64,000 nt of DNA from Arthrobacter sp. zg-Y919 (GTDB taxonomy: Bacteria; Actinomycetota; Actinomycetes; Actinomycetales; Micrococcaceae). The stretch is taken from the NCBI RefSeq assembly GCF_030142045.1, contig NZ_CP126242.1, forward strand, positions 2,852,001 to 2,916,000. Reading direction: 5' to 3'. Position numbers and translations under genes: made by a program. This document shows, piece after piece, positions 26,391 through 34,220 of the stretch (positions are counted from its first letter, which is position 1; each line of letters starts with the position of its first letter). The notes under the pieces were generated by a model. That model was not told the DNA's origin, did no database searches, and saw nothing but the letters and a program-made list of their open reading frames with translations.

Positions 26391-27996
26391 TCCCGCCCGC
26401 AGTCTCCACACCGGGCAGGGATACCGTGAACTCGCTTCCCTCCCCCGGGCTGCTGACGAAGCTCAGCTCGCCGCCATGGGCCGCCACGATGTTCCTGGTG
26501 ATCACCAGTCCCAGGCCGACGCCGGGAATGGCAGAGGCAATGGCGCGGCGGGCGCGGAAGAATTTTGTGAAGACCTTTTCCTGTTCGGCTTCGCTCATCC
26601 CGATCCCGGTGTCCGCCACGCAAAGCCGGACCGCCTCCGCGTCCTGCCACAGCCGCACCGTCACCGTCCCACCGCCGGGTGAGTACTTCACCGCATTGGA
26701 CAGCAGATTATCGACCACCTGGGCCAGGCGCTGCGGATCCACGTCCGCAATCAGCGATTCCGGAATGTCGGTTACCAGCGCAACCCGGCTCGCAGCGGCC
26801 TTCGGGGCTGCCGACACCACACCCGCCCGCACAATTTCGGCAAGGTTCATCGGGCGGCGGTCCATTTTCGTGGCGCCCGACGCCACGGACAGCAGATCGG
26901 AGACCAGTGCCAGCAAGCGTTCCGAGTTGCGCAGCGCAATCTCGATGGCTGATTTCACCTGCGGAGACAGCCCCTCCTCGTCCAGGGCGAGGTCCAGGTA
27001 GCCCATGATGGAGGTCAGCGGAGTCCGCAACTCGTGCGACACGCTGGCTACGAACTCCTCCTGCGCCGCCACGGCACGGACCAGCCGGCTGACGTCGCTG
27101 AAGGCAATCACGGATCCGGAGAAGGATCCCTCGCCTTTAATGGGCCGGGCCGAAACGTTAAGGGCCATCTCATGCTCGCCGGCACCGAACCATACCAATT
27201 GGTCGGAGAAGGCCTCTCCGGCGGCGGCCCGCCTAGCGGGGTTATCGGCATCGCCGATGGGCGTCACCCGGTCCGGACCGAACATCGTTTGTTCCTTCGC
27301 GGTGATGGGAATATCCCCCATGACCCGGCGCCAGCTGGAGAGCAGGTGGGTGTTGGTAAGCAGCGTGTTGCCCTTCGGATCCACCACCAGCAGGCCGACG
27401 TCGGCGGCGTCCAGAACCGATTCCAGCAGGGCCTCGCGTTCCCGGCTTTCCAACAGGTTCGCCTGCAGGATGCGGTCCTTTTCCTCCAGGGCCTTCTGCT
27501 TTTGTCGGATTTCCTCCTCTGCTGCGGCCCGGGCCGCTTCCGCCGCCTCTGCTTTCCGCAGGGCCGCCACGAGATCCTGCTCGTAGAGCCGGCGTTCGGA
27601 GGCGTTAAAAACGGCAATCCGGTCAATCTCGGCACCGTTCCCACCGTCTTCGGAGCGCACACCTGAGAGGAGGACCGGGACACACTCCCCGTCCGCAGAC
27701 ACCAGGTCCGCCGCCATTTCATTGAAGCACCCGGATACTGCGAGCTGCGGCACGGCATAGGAGGAGAAGAGCACTTGGTCCGCCCGCGGCATCAGGTCAA
27801 GGATGTTGCCGCCGAGCAGTCCGTCCCTGGAGCGCCCGGTCCAGGAGGCCAGTGTCTGGTTGACATCCAGGATCGTACCGTCGGTGGTGAGGACGAGATA
27901 TCCGGAGGCCGCAGCATGGAAGTGTTTCTCGTAATCCATGCCCGGGTCGGTGTTTTCAGGGTTCTTGTGCCGGGGGTGGCCGTCAATGCTAGGCAC
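26374..27996 (-). CDS. PAS-domain sensor histidine kinase (partner of RsbQ-like hydrolase)
   Basis: The 540-residue kinase has no membrane segment. It carries PAS 1 at about 22-135, an Ala/Glu coiled coil at 140-190, PAS 2 at about 190-305, a HisKA domain with His321 in SVSHELRTP, and a HATPase_c domain with N box DNLLSNAVKYSP (429-440), G1 DTGIGM (462-467) and G2 GVGLGL (492-497). It is therefore a cytosolic sensor. GGAGG precedes the GTG start by 9 bp, and its start overlaps the hydrolase stop by 8 bp. No response regulator is adjacent. Confidence 0.9.
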   Translation of the reverse strand: MPSIDGHPRHKNPENTDPGMDYEKHFHAAASGYLVLTTDGTILDVNQTLASWTGRSRDGLLGGNILDLMPRADQVLFSSYAVPQLAVSGCFNEMAADLVSADGECVPVLLSGVRSEDGGNGAEIDRIAVFNASERRLYEQDLVAALRKAEAAEAARAAAEEEIRQKQKALEEKDRILQANLLESREREALLESVLDAADVGLLVVDPKGNTLLTNTHLLSSWRRVMGDIPITAKEQTMFGPDRVTPIGDADNPARRAAAGEAFSDQLVWFGAGEHEMALNVSARPIKGEGSFSGSVIAFSDVSRLVRAVAAQEEFVASVSHELRTPLTSIMGYLDLALDEEGLSPQVKSAIEIALRNSERLLALVSDLLSVASGATKMDRRPMNLAEIVRAGVVSAAPKAAASRVALVTDIPESLIADVDPQRLAQVVDNLLSNAVKYSPGGGTVTVRLWQDAEAVRLCVADTGIGMSEAEQEKVFTKFFRARRAIASAIPGVGLGLVITRNIVAAHGGELSFVSSPGEGSEFTVSLPGVETAGGISPAR

Positions 27997-28804
27997 GGGT
28001 GCTCGCCTCCAGGTACTCCAGAATGGCCCCTGCAGTTTCCCGGGGAGAACTAAGGTGCGGCATGTTCCCGCGTGCTAACAGGTCCACACGCGTGCTTTGG
28101 GAAAGATGGCTGTGCAGGAACAACGACGCCGGTTCCGGGGTCAGCGGGTCGCCCGGGGACTGCAGGATCAGGGCCGGGACAGACACCTGGGGCAGTAGTT
28201 GCCGGACGTCCGCGGCGAAAGACATCTCCAGGAAGTCACGCACATACTCCGGACGCAACCGGCACATGTTCTCCGCCAGTTCGCCGCTCACCTCGGAGCC
28301 GGGTTCCGCGCCTGCTATTTCCGGCGCCATCGCCCGTGCCCACAGGGGGTAGTTGACTTCCACCATCTGCAGGACAGCCTCGATGTCCTCCGGCTGAAGC
28401 CCACCGGAGTACCCCTCGTCGTTCACATAGCAGGGCGAGGCGCAGAGTAGGACAAGACGCGCGATCCTCGGGCTCCGCGTCGCCGCCGCCAGTGCCATCG
28501 TGCCGGCGATGCTGTGCCCGACGACCGTAGCGTCGTCCAGCTCCAGCACATCAATGATTTCGATCAGGTCTGCCAGGTAACCCTCGAAGGCAGCATATTT
28601 AGCGTCGCCGTAGGCATCCGGATCAGCACCTCCGGTTCCAACATGGTCGAACAACACCACTTTGTAGGTGTCCGTAAAGAACGGCAGAATCCGGTCCCAG
28701 ATGACTTGGTCACAGCCAAAACCCTGCGCCAAAAGCAGCGCGGGACCGTCCGTACGTCCGAGGACCCGGACATTGTTGCGGTGGATCACTGCGTCCGCAT
28801 TCAT
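27989..28804 (-). CDS. RsbQ-like alpha/beta hydrolase
   Basis: This 271-residue protein matches Bacillus RsbQ and the KAI2/D14 group through its length: FAPGFGCDQ-like QGFGCDQVIWD at the N terminus, VVGHSIAG with nucleophile Ser98, SPGDPLTPE with Asp219, and RGNMPHLSSP with His250, a full catalytic triad. RsbQ activates the PAS phosphatase RsbP in the energy-stress branch of the Bacillus SigB response, and plant relatives sense butenolides. Here the overlapping partner is a PAS histidine kinase instead of a phosphatase. AAAGG is 6 bp from the ATG. Confidence 0.88.
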   Translation of the reverse strand: MNADAVIHRNNVRVLGRTDGPALLLAQGFGCDQVIWDRILPFFTDTYKVVLFDHVGTGGADPDAYGDAKYAAFEGYLADLIEIIDVLELDDATVVGHSIAGTMALAAATRSPRIARLVLLCASPCYVNDEGYSGGLQPEDIEAVLQMVEVNYPLWARAMAPEIAGAEPGSEVSGELAENMCRLRPEYVRDFLEMSFAADVRQLLPQVSVPALILQSPGDPLTPEPASLFLHSHLSQSTRVDLLARGNMPHLSSPRETAGAILEYLEASTRA

Positions 28805-29347
28805 CCTGTACCTTTCGTTGGTCTTGTTCACGCCTCGCTGGCAGCGCAATTGGCTGTGCACCGGGAATCCGGTGCGGAGCAGGCTGGTGGACGGGCCTCT
28901 GGCCTGTCAAAGGGGAAGAATCAACGTCCGCCCAACTGGTTTTCAGCGGCAGGAAAGCCGGAGAACCAACATTGTCATCCGGCCATTTGGCCGACACGCT
29001 GCCGGGTTCCGGCCCCTGCCCTACAAGGGGCGGGCAGGTTTTTCAGCGGGTGAAGGGGAACTGACTGCGGGCCCTGCTGTGGCCGGAGCGGCACACGGAG
29101 CAAAGGACTTACCGGTCGTATTGCGCATGAAATGGAAACCTTATAACGAGACTGTTTCAATCACCGGCGAGTTCGCCGGAGCGGAAGGCGCGAAAAGCGC
29201 TGGATTCCTCTTCGAAACCTAACAGAACGACCACCACAGGAGAAAATCAGGTGGCTTAGTTTCGCCGGAATGGACATCCAAACGAAGCCCTCATAAGTCT
29301 CGATGCGGAACTGCGTCGATGTGAGCTTCTAAATCGAAGACTCAGCG
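28805..29347. other. 543-bp gene-free region left of the MarR/ABC exporter unit
   Basis: The region lies between the start of the leftward RsbQ-like gene and the stop of a leftward MarR gene. It is less GC-rich than its surroundings. It contains a good intrinsic terminator pointing right (29015-29043), a perfect CCGGCGA/TCGCCGG hairpin at about 29163-29178, and a 31-codon ATG frame at 29127-29222 without a ribosome site. I see no convincing gene; a small RNA or decayed sequence is possible. Confidence 0.5.
29015..29043 (+). terminator. Orphan intrinsic terminator
   Basis: CCTGCCC and GGGCAGG pair across a 10-nt loop and are followed by five T residues, a classical rho-independent terminator on the plus strand. 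No rightward gene ends upstream of it, so it would stop an unannotated transcript or an antisense transcript. Confidence 0.55.
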
Positions 29348-29845
29348 TTAGCCTTTCAAGCCGTCCCCGCTCCCGCTGAGCTCCCCGAGGATCCGTGCGA
29401 GCTCTACCCGGTCGCCCGGTTCCAGGACGGAAAAGAACTCATCTGCCTCACGCTTCCGGTCCGCCAGCACCGTGCCACGCAGCTTTTCCCCCGCGTCGGT
29501 CAGCCTCAGCAGAGTAGCCCGACGGTCGGTCGGGTGCGCCCGGCGCTCCATGAGCCCCTTCGCGGTCAATTGATCCACCACCTCGGTGGCTGACCGCGGG
29601 GCAATACGCAGCCGCTCCGCCAGTTCCTTCAACCGCAGCCCCGGCTCACCGGCTTCGTGTGCGCCGACGGGCGCATCGGCGGGCCCACCCCCCTCCGGCT
29701 CAGCCGCCCGGGCCACCGCATTCATCGCCCGGAACTGATGCGGGGTCAGCTCATACGGTGCGAGCTGGTGCATCCACCGCTTCCGCAGCCTGCGGAACGC
29801 CGCGTGCATCAGTTCTCCCAGAGCGGCCGGGTCCGTGTTATCCAT
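29348..29845 (-). CDS. MarR family transcriptional regulator (exporter-linked)
   Basis: The 165-residue winged-helix protein has the MarR core RLKELAERLRIAPRSATEVVDQLTAKGLMERR followed by the wing HPTDRRATLLRLT. An Ala/Gly/Glu-rich insertion of about 20 residues separates helix 2 from the HTH, longer than usual. It is transcribed away from the ABC exporter gene across a 95-bp gap holding repeated GGTAACC boxes, the normal arrangement for local control. Confidence 0.87.
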   Translation of the reverse strand: MDNTDPAALGELMHAAFRRLRKRWMHQLAPYELTPHQFRAMNAVARAAEPEGGGPADAPVGAHEAGEPGLRLKELAERLRIAPRSATEVVDQLTAKGLMERRAHPTDRRATLLRLTDAGEKLRGTVLADRKREADEFFSVLEPGDRVELARILGELSGSGDGLKG

Positions 29846-29870
29846 GAAGACGAGTCTACCCACATTTGCC

Positions 29871-29902
29871 GGTAACCACATAATGAGGTAACCTCTGCAT
29901 TA
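29871..29902. promoter_or_regulatory. Candidate operator between marR and ABC exporter
   Basis: GGTAACC occurs twice in direct orientation, 16 bp apart (29871-29877 and 29887-29893), and TAATG...CATTA (29881-29902) brackets the second copy. The boxes sit between divergent regulator and exporter genes, 39-70 bp before the exporter ATG. Confidence 0.5.
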
Positions 29903-29940
29903 GCTGCCGCCTCGCACCTCACGGCAGCACAGGAGGAATC

Positions 29941-31803
29941 ATGGCTATTCCCGAAGCGGCCCCTGCGGCCCCCGGAAGCGGTAGAGGATCAGGTGGCGGG
30001 CCCGGCCCCGCGAAACTGAATCCCGCCGATCAAAAACAGCTGAACCGGCATCCGGTTTCCCTGCGGCGCATCGCCGCACTCTTCGCCCCGCACAAGGGGA
30101 CCATCGCCGTCGTCGTACTGCTGATCACCGCCTCCTCGGTGGTCGGACTCGCCCAGCCGTTCCTGGTCCGGGCTGTAATCGATGACGCACTCCCGCACGG
30201 CAACACCCGCCTGCTGCTGTTCCTCACCGCATCCATGGTGGGCGTGGCGGCACTGACCGCCGCGATCGGCGTGGTGCAGACCTGGCTGGCCACGAGCATG
30301 GGCCAGCGCGTGATGCATACCCTGCGCGTGAAGCTCTTTACCCACCTGCAGGCCCAGTCGCTCGGCTTCTTCACCCGCACCCGCGGCGGGGAGGTGCAGT
30401 CCCGGCTCACGCACGATATTTCCGGCATGCAGTCGGTCGTCACCACAACCGCCACAGGCGTAGCCTCCAACCTCACGACCGCGGTTGCGACCGCCGTCGC
30501 GATGGTGGCCCTCTCCCCCGGGCTGAGCCTGATCTCGCTCGTGGTGCTGCCGCCCGCGATCTGGCTCTCCCGGCGCGTAGCAATGATCCGCCGCGACGTC
30601 ACCGATGAACGCCAGCGCGAACTCGCCGCCCTGCACACCCAGGTGGAGGAGGGCCTCTCGGTCTCGGGCGTGCGGCTGGCCAAAACCCTGGGCACCGTAC
30701 CGCGCGACGCCGACCGGTTCCGCGCGCGCTCGGAGACCCTCGTGGGCCTGGAGCTGCGCAGCCAGCTCGCCGGGCGCTGGCGGATGGCGACCATGCAGAT
30801 TGTCTTCGCGGCCATTCCGGCCGTCATCTACCTCGCCGCGGGTTTCCCTGCCACCAACGGCGGAATGACCATCGGCACCCTGGTGGCGTTCACCGGGCTG
30901 CAAGCGGGCATCTTCCGGCCGGTGATGGGCCTGCTGAACATCGGCGTGCAGTGGGTAACCGCCCTGGCGTTCTTCAGCCGGATCTTCGAATACCTGGATC
31001 TTGAGCCACAGATCCGCCCAGCCGCCGCTCCCGTCCGGCTGGATCCGGCCGCGGTCCACGGTGACGTGCGGTTCCAGGACGTGCATTTCACCTACGACGA
31101 CGGCACAGAAGTCCTGCACGGCATCGACCTGACACTGCCCGCCGGGACCACCACCGCAGTCGTTGGATCCACCGGCTCCGGCAAGAGCACCCTGGCGTCC
31201 CTGCTGCCGCGGCTGAACGACACCAGCTCGGGCCGCGTCAGCATCGATGGCGTGGACGTGCGCGATCTGGCCCCCGAGGATCTGGCCCGGATTGTCGGTG
31301 TCGTCTCCCAGGAGACCTATCTGATCCACGCTTCCATCCGCGAGAACCTGCTGCTCGCCGATCCGGACGCCAGCGACGACCAGCTATGGTCCGCCCTGGC
31401 CGCGGCGCAGATGGCCGACACCGTCGGCGCCCTGCCCGAGGGCATGGACACCCTGGTGGGGGCGCGCGGCCACCGTTTCTCCGGCGGCGAGCAGCAGCGC
31501 CTGGCCATTGCCCGCACCATCCTGCGCAATCCGCCGGTCCTGGTCCTGGACGAGGCCACCTCGGCGCTGGACAACACCACCGAGGCGCAGGTGCAGCTGG
31601 CCCTGGAGCACCTCTCCGCCGGGCGCACCACGCTGACCATCGCCCACCGGCTCTCAACCGTGGAGAACGCGGACCAGGTGGTGGTGCTCGACGCCGGCCG
31701 GGTCATCGAGACGGGGTCACCGGCCGAACTCCGGGCAGCCGACGGTGCGTTTGCCCGGCTTGCCGCGCACACAGCCACGCTGGAGGACAACCTCTCCCGC
31801 TAG
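29941..31803 (+). CDS. ABC exporter half-transporter (TMD-NBD fusion)
   Basis: The 620-residue protein has a Pro/Gly-rich N terminus, an ABC_membrane domain with six helices (about 60-345), and a nucleotide-binding domain with Walker A GSTGSGKST at 409-417, signature FSGGEQQRLA, Walker B VLVLDEATSALD and switch His in IAHRLST. It should work as a homodimer or with a remote partner, as no second half-transporter is adjacent. AGGAGG is 5 bp before the ATG. MarR control is inferred from the divergent layout; a drug or lipid substrate is likely but not identifiable. Confidence 0.9.
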   Translation: MAIPEAAPAAPGSGRGSGGGPGPAKLNPADQKQLNRHPVSLRRIAALFAPHKGTIAVVVLLITASSVVGLAQPFLVRAVIDDALPHGNTRLLLFLTASMVGVAALTAAIGVVQTWLATSMGQRVMHTLRVKLFTHLQAQSLGFFTRTRGGEVQSRLTHDISGMQSVVTTTATGVASNLTTAVATAVAMVALSPGLSLISLVVLPPAIWLSRRVAMIRRDVTDERQRELAALHTQVEEGLSVSGVRLAKTLGTVPRDADRFRARSETLVGLELRSQLAGRWRMATMQIVFAAIPAVIYLAAGFPATNGGMTIGTLVAFTGLQAGIFRPVMGLLNIGVQWVTALAFFSRIFEYLDLEPQIRPAAAPVRLDPAAVHGDVRFQDVHFTYDDGTEVLHGIDLTLPAGTTTAVVGSTGSGKSTLASLLPRLNDTSSGRVSIDGVDVRDLAPEDLARIVGVVSQETYLIHASIRENLLLADPDASDDQLWSALAAAQMADTVGALPEGMDTLVGARGHRFSGGEQQRLAIARTILRNPPVLVLDEATSALDNTTEAQVQLALEHLSAGRTTLTIAHRLSTVENADQVVVLDAGRVIETGSPAELRAADGAFARLAAHTATLEDNLSR

Positions 31804-31825
31804 CCGGAAGCCAGGGCGCCGGGAT

Positions 31826-32203
31826 TCAGTCGTCCTTCCAGCCAACACAGAGGCAGAAGGGGTGGCCTGCCGGATCCAGGAACACGCGGAAGGTCCTCCC
31901 CAGCTGGTGCTCGTGTTTGGTTGCCCCCAGCGCGAGGACAGCAGCCTCGGCCTCGTCCAGGTCGTCAACATCCACGTCGATATGCATCTGCTGGGGCATG
32001 TCCTGGCCTGGCCAGGCCGGTGGCGCGTAGTTCTCCACCTTCTGGAAGGAGTAGCGCTGACCGGTGACGTCGGAGATTTCGGTCCAGTCGCCGTCGTACC
32101 CGTTCAAGTCCACCTTCCAATCCAGGAGGGTGCCGTAGAAGGTGGCGAGTGCCACGGGATCCGGGCAGTCGATAACAGTGATGGGAGCGCGTGCGATAGC
32201 CAT
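31826..32203 (-). CDS. VOC (glyoxalase/bleomycin resistance-like) family protein
   Basis: The 125-residue protein has the paired beta-alpha-beta-beta-beta modules of the vicinal oxygen chelate fold: TVIDCPDPVALATFYGTLLDWK at the start, HIDVDVDDLDEAEAAVLALG in the second module, and a terminal VFLDPAGHPFCLC. This form is common in actinobacteria with unknown ligands. It is convergent with the ABC exporter (22-bp gap). A short GGCAG repeat separates it from the next leftward gene. Confidence 0.87.
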   Translation of the reverse strand: MAIARAPITVIDCPDPVALATFYGTLLDWKVDLNGYDGDWTEISDVTGQRYSFQKVENYAPPAWPGQDMPQQMHIDVDVDDLDEAEAAVLALGATKHEHQLGRTFRVFLDPAGHPFCLCVGWKDD

Positions 32204-32268
32204 GGGAGGAAGCCTAGGACCAATTGCGGACAACCACTGTCCGCATGGAAACTTTTTCGCGCCGTGGC

Positions 32269-32318
32269 GTTTCTGCTGCCGGTTTAAACCGGCAGTAGAA
32301 ACGCAAAGTGGCAGTAGA
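32269..32318. repeat. GGCAGCAG modular palindromic repeat, short copy 3
   Basis: This 50-bp version has one inverted and two direct units. It keeps the same perfect 20-bp central palindrome as copy 1 (32276-32295) and the AAAGTGGCAGTAGA unit. The stem extends to CGTTTCTGCTGCC/GGCAGTAGAAACG with one mismatch. It lies between two leftward genes. Confidence 0.8.
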
Positions 32319-32323
32319 CGTTC

Positions 32324-32779
32324 CTAGCCGCGCGCCTGCAGGGCCCGGTTCAGGGCAACTAGCGCCTCCGCTGCCGCCTCCAGCGCCTCCCGCTGCTCAT
32401 CATCCAGGCGGGCGATTCCGGCGCGGATAGGCCCCGCCCAGGCATGGGCAATAACCTCATTCTGCGCCCGGGCCTCCTCGGTGGGCTCCAGGAGGCTGAC
32501 CCGCCGGTCCGTGGGGCTGCTTGCCCGGGCCACCAGCCCACGCTCGGTCAGCGTACGGACGGCCGCGCTGGCATTGCTCTGCTTGAGCCCCATCAGCCGG
32601 GCCAGCTCGGTGACCGTCAGGCCCGGAGTGTCCAGCACATGCTTGAGCACAGCCAACTCGGTGCTGGGCAGCGGTTCGATCCCGGTGATCTCCGGCGGCT
32701 TCCGATGGATGTTCCAGGAAAGATCGCGCAGCAGGTCCGCAATTTCGCGCGGTGCCGCGGGCACGCCGTCGTTGGTCAT
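32324..32779 (-). CDS. MarR family transcriptional regulator (MFS-linked)
   Basis: The 151-residue protein has a standard MarR winged helix: ELAVLKHVLDTPGLTVTELARLMGLKQSNASAAVRTLTERGLVAR, then the wing SPTDRRVSLLE. It is divergent from the Bcr/CflA exporter with a 92-bp gap that includes an AT-rich palindrome, so control of the exporter and itself is likely. The repeat element lies 6 bp beyond its stop. Confidence 0.88.
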   Translation of the reverse strand: MTNDGVPAAPREIADLLRDLSWNIHRKPPEITGIEPLPSTELAVLKHVLDTPGLTVTELARLMGLKQSNASAAVRTLTERGLVARASSPTDRRVSLLEPTEEARAQNEVIAHAWAGPIRAGIARLDDEQREALEAAAEALVALNRALQARG

Positions 32780-32810
32780 GCCAACGATCCTAGCGCATAT
32801 CTTAGAATAT

Positions 32811-32824
32811 ATATGTCCACATAT
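32811..32824. promoter_or_regulatory. Candidate MarR operator, ATATGT-CC-ACATAT
   Basis: A perfect 6-2-6 inverted repeat lies in an AT-rich patch (about 32796-32830) between the divergent MarR and MFS genes, 48 bp before the exporter ATG. Further CATAT-like half-sites overlap it. This is the only such patch nearby. Confidence 0.6.
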
Positions 32825-32871
32825 GCTATGCTCGCTCGGCACTTATACGGTTTGAGAAGAAGGTTTTTTCC

Positions 32872-34116
32872 ATGACGAGCACCCCGCTCCCAGCACCGCC
32901 TGCCCGGCGGCCCAAGGCCGGCATGCTGACCGGCATCCTGGCCCTGCTCACCGCAGCGGCCCCGCTGTCCATCGACATGTACCTGCCGGCTTTCCCCCAC
33001 ATGGCGGAGGACCTGAACACCAGCGCCACCGGCATCCAGCTGACCATGACGGCGTTCCTGGTGGGCCTCGCCATCGGCCAGCTGGTCATCGGCCCGCTCT
33101 CGGACGGCATCGGCCGGCGTAAGCCGCTGCTGATCGGCTCCTTCGTGGCCCTGCTGGCCACCCTGCTGTGCGCCGTGGCACCGAACGTCGAAATCCTGAC
33201 CACCGCCCGCTTCCTGCAGGGCCTCGGCGGCGCCGCCGGCATTGTGCTGGCCCGCGCCATCGTCTCCGACACGTCCCGCGGTGCGGCTGCTGCCAAGCTG
33301 CTGGGCGTACTGACCATGATCAGCGTCATTGCCCCCGTGGTCGGCCCGCTGGCCGGCGGTGCCATCATTGCCGCCGGCGGCTGGCGCATGGTGTTCTGGG
33401 TCCTCGCGACCCTTGTCCTGCTGATGTTCCTGGGCGCCCTGTTCGGCGTGAAGGAAACCCTGGCCGAGGCCGACCGCAACCGCGGCGGACTCAAGACCAC
33501 CTTCCGGGTGGCCGGCGAAGTGCTGCGCAACCGCAACTACACCGGCTACCTGCTGACCTTCTGCTTCTCCTTCGCGGGTCTCTTCGCGTACATCGCCGCG
33601 TCCCCGTTCGTGATCCAGAACATCCTCGGCATGTCCGAGACCCGGTTCTCGCTGGTGTTTGCCATGAACGCCGTGGCCATCACCATTGTCAGCGCCGTGG
33701 CCGCCGCCCTGGCCGGCAAGGCACCGTACCGCCTGATGATTGCCATCGGCCTGGCGGTAGCCGTGCTGGCAGCTGCCGGCATGCTCATCGCGATGTCCAA
33801 CGGCACTCCGATGGTCCCCACCCTGGTGCTGTTCGCCGTCTTCCAGGGGTCCCTGGGCCTGATCTTCGGCAATGCCACGGCGTTGGCCCTTGAAGAAGCC
33901 GGGCACCACGCCGGCACCGGGTCCGCGTTCCTGGGCTCCCTGCAGTTCCTGCTGGCTGCCCTGGTGTCCCCGCTGGTTGGCCTCTGGGGCGAAGAAACCG
34001 GCGTGCCGATGGCCGTGGCCATGCTTGGCTTCCTGGTCCTCGCCGCCGCGTCCTTCCTGCTGCTCACGCGCAGGAGCACGTCCGTGGAGGCACCGGCCGA
34101 GTCAGCTGCCGTCTAG
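32872..34116 (+). CDS. MFS drug resistance transporter, Bcr/CflA family
   Basis: The 414-residue, 12-helix transporter matches Bcr/CflA proteins: AAPLSIDMYLPAFPHMAEDL in helix 1, the motif A loop GPLSDGIGRRKPLLIG (about residues 74-89), FLQGLGGAAGIVLARAIVSD in helix 4, and the PLAGGAIIAAGGWRMVFW helix 5/6 region. Members export chloramphenicol, bicyclomycin, sulfonamides or cysteine, so the substrate is open. GAAGG lies before the ATG. A strong terminator follows. Confidence 0.9.
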   Translation: MTSTPLPAPPARRPKAGMLTGILALLTAAAPLSIDMYLPAFPHMAEDLNTSATGIQLTMTAFLVGLAIGQLVIGPLSDGIGRRKPLLIGSFVALLATLLCAVAPNVEILTTARFLQGLGGAAGIVLARAIVSDTSRGAAAAKLLGVLTMISVIAPVVGPLAGGAIIAAGGWRMVFWVLATLVLLMFLGALFGVKETLAEADRNRGGLKTTFRVAGEVLRNRNYTGYLLTFCFSFAGLFAYIAASPFVIQNILGMSETRFSLVFAMNAVAITIVSAVAAALAGKAPYRLMIAIGLAVAVLAAAGMLIAMSNGTPMVPTLVLFAVFQGSLGLIFGNATALALEEAGHHAGTGSAFLGSLQFLLAALVSPLVGLWGEETGVPMAVAMLGFLVLAAASFLLLTRRSTSVEAPAESAAV

Positions 34117-34156
34117 AAGCACCGGATGCTCCCCGGGATGATTGTCCCGGCAACAA

Positions 34157-34198
34157 AAAAACGTGCCGCCCTTCCCGAAGGAAGGACGGCACGTTTTT
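34157..34198. terminator. Bidirectional intrinsic terminator
   Basis: ACGTGCCG (34161-34168) pairs with CGGCACGT (34187-34194), and the stem continues inward with one mismatch. It is flanked by A-tract on the left and T-tract on the right, so it can end transcription from both the MFS gene and the convergent MMPL gene. Confidence 0.88.
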
Positions 34199-34220
34199 GT
34201 GTGGTCAAGACCGGCGGGAG

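Noticed and set aside
28514..29222. Two rightward frames running through the RsbQ-like start and the gene-free region
   Set aside because: Each begins inside the hydrolase gene in antisense, and neither has a ribosome site or motif. The tail at 29127-29222 was considered as a peptide but has no independent support.
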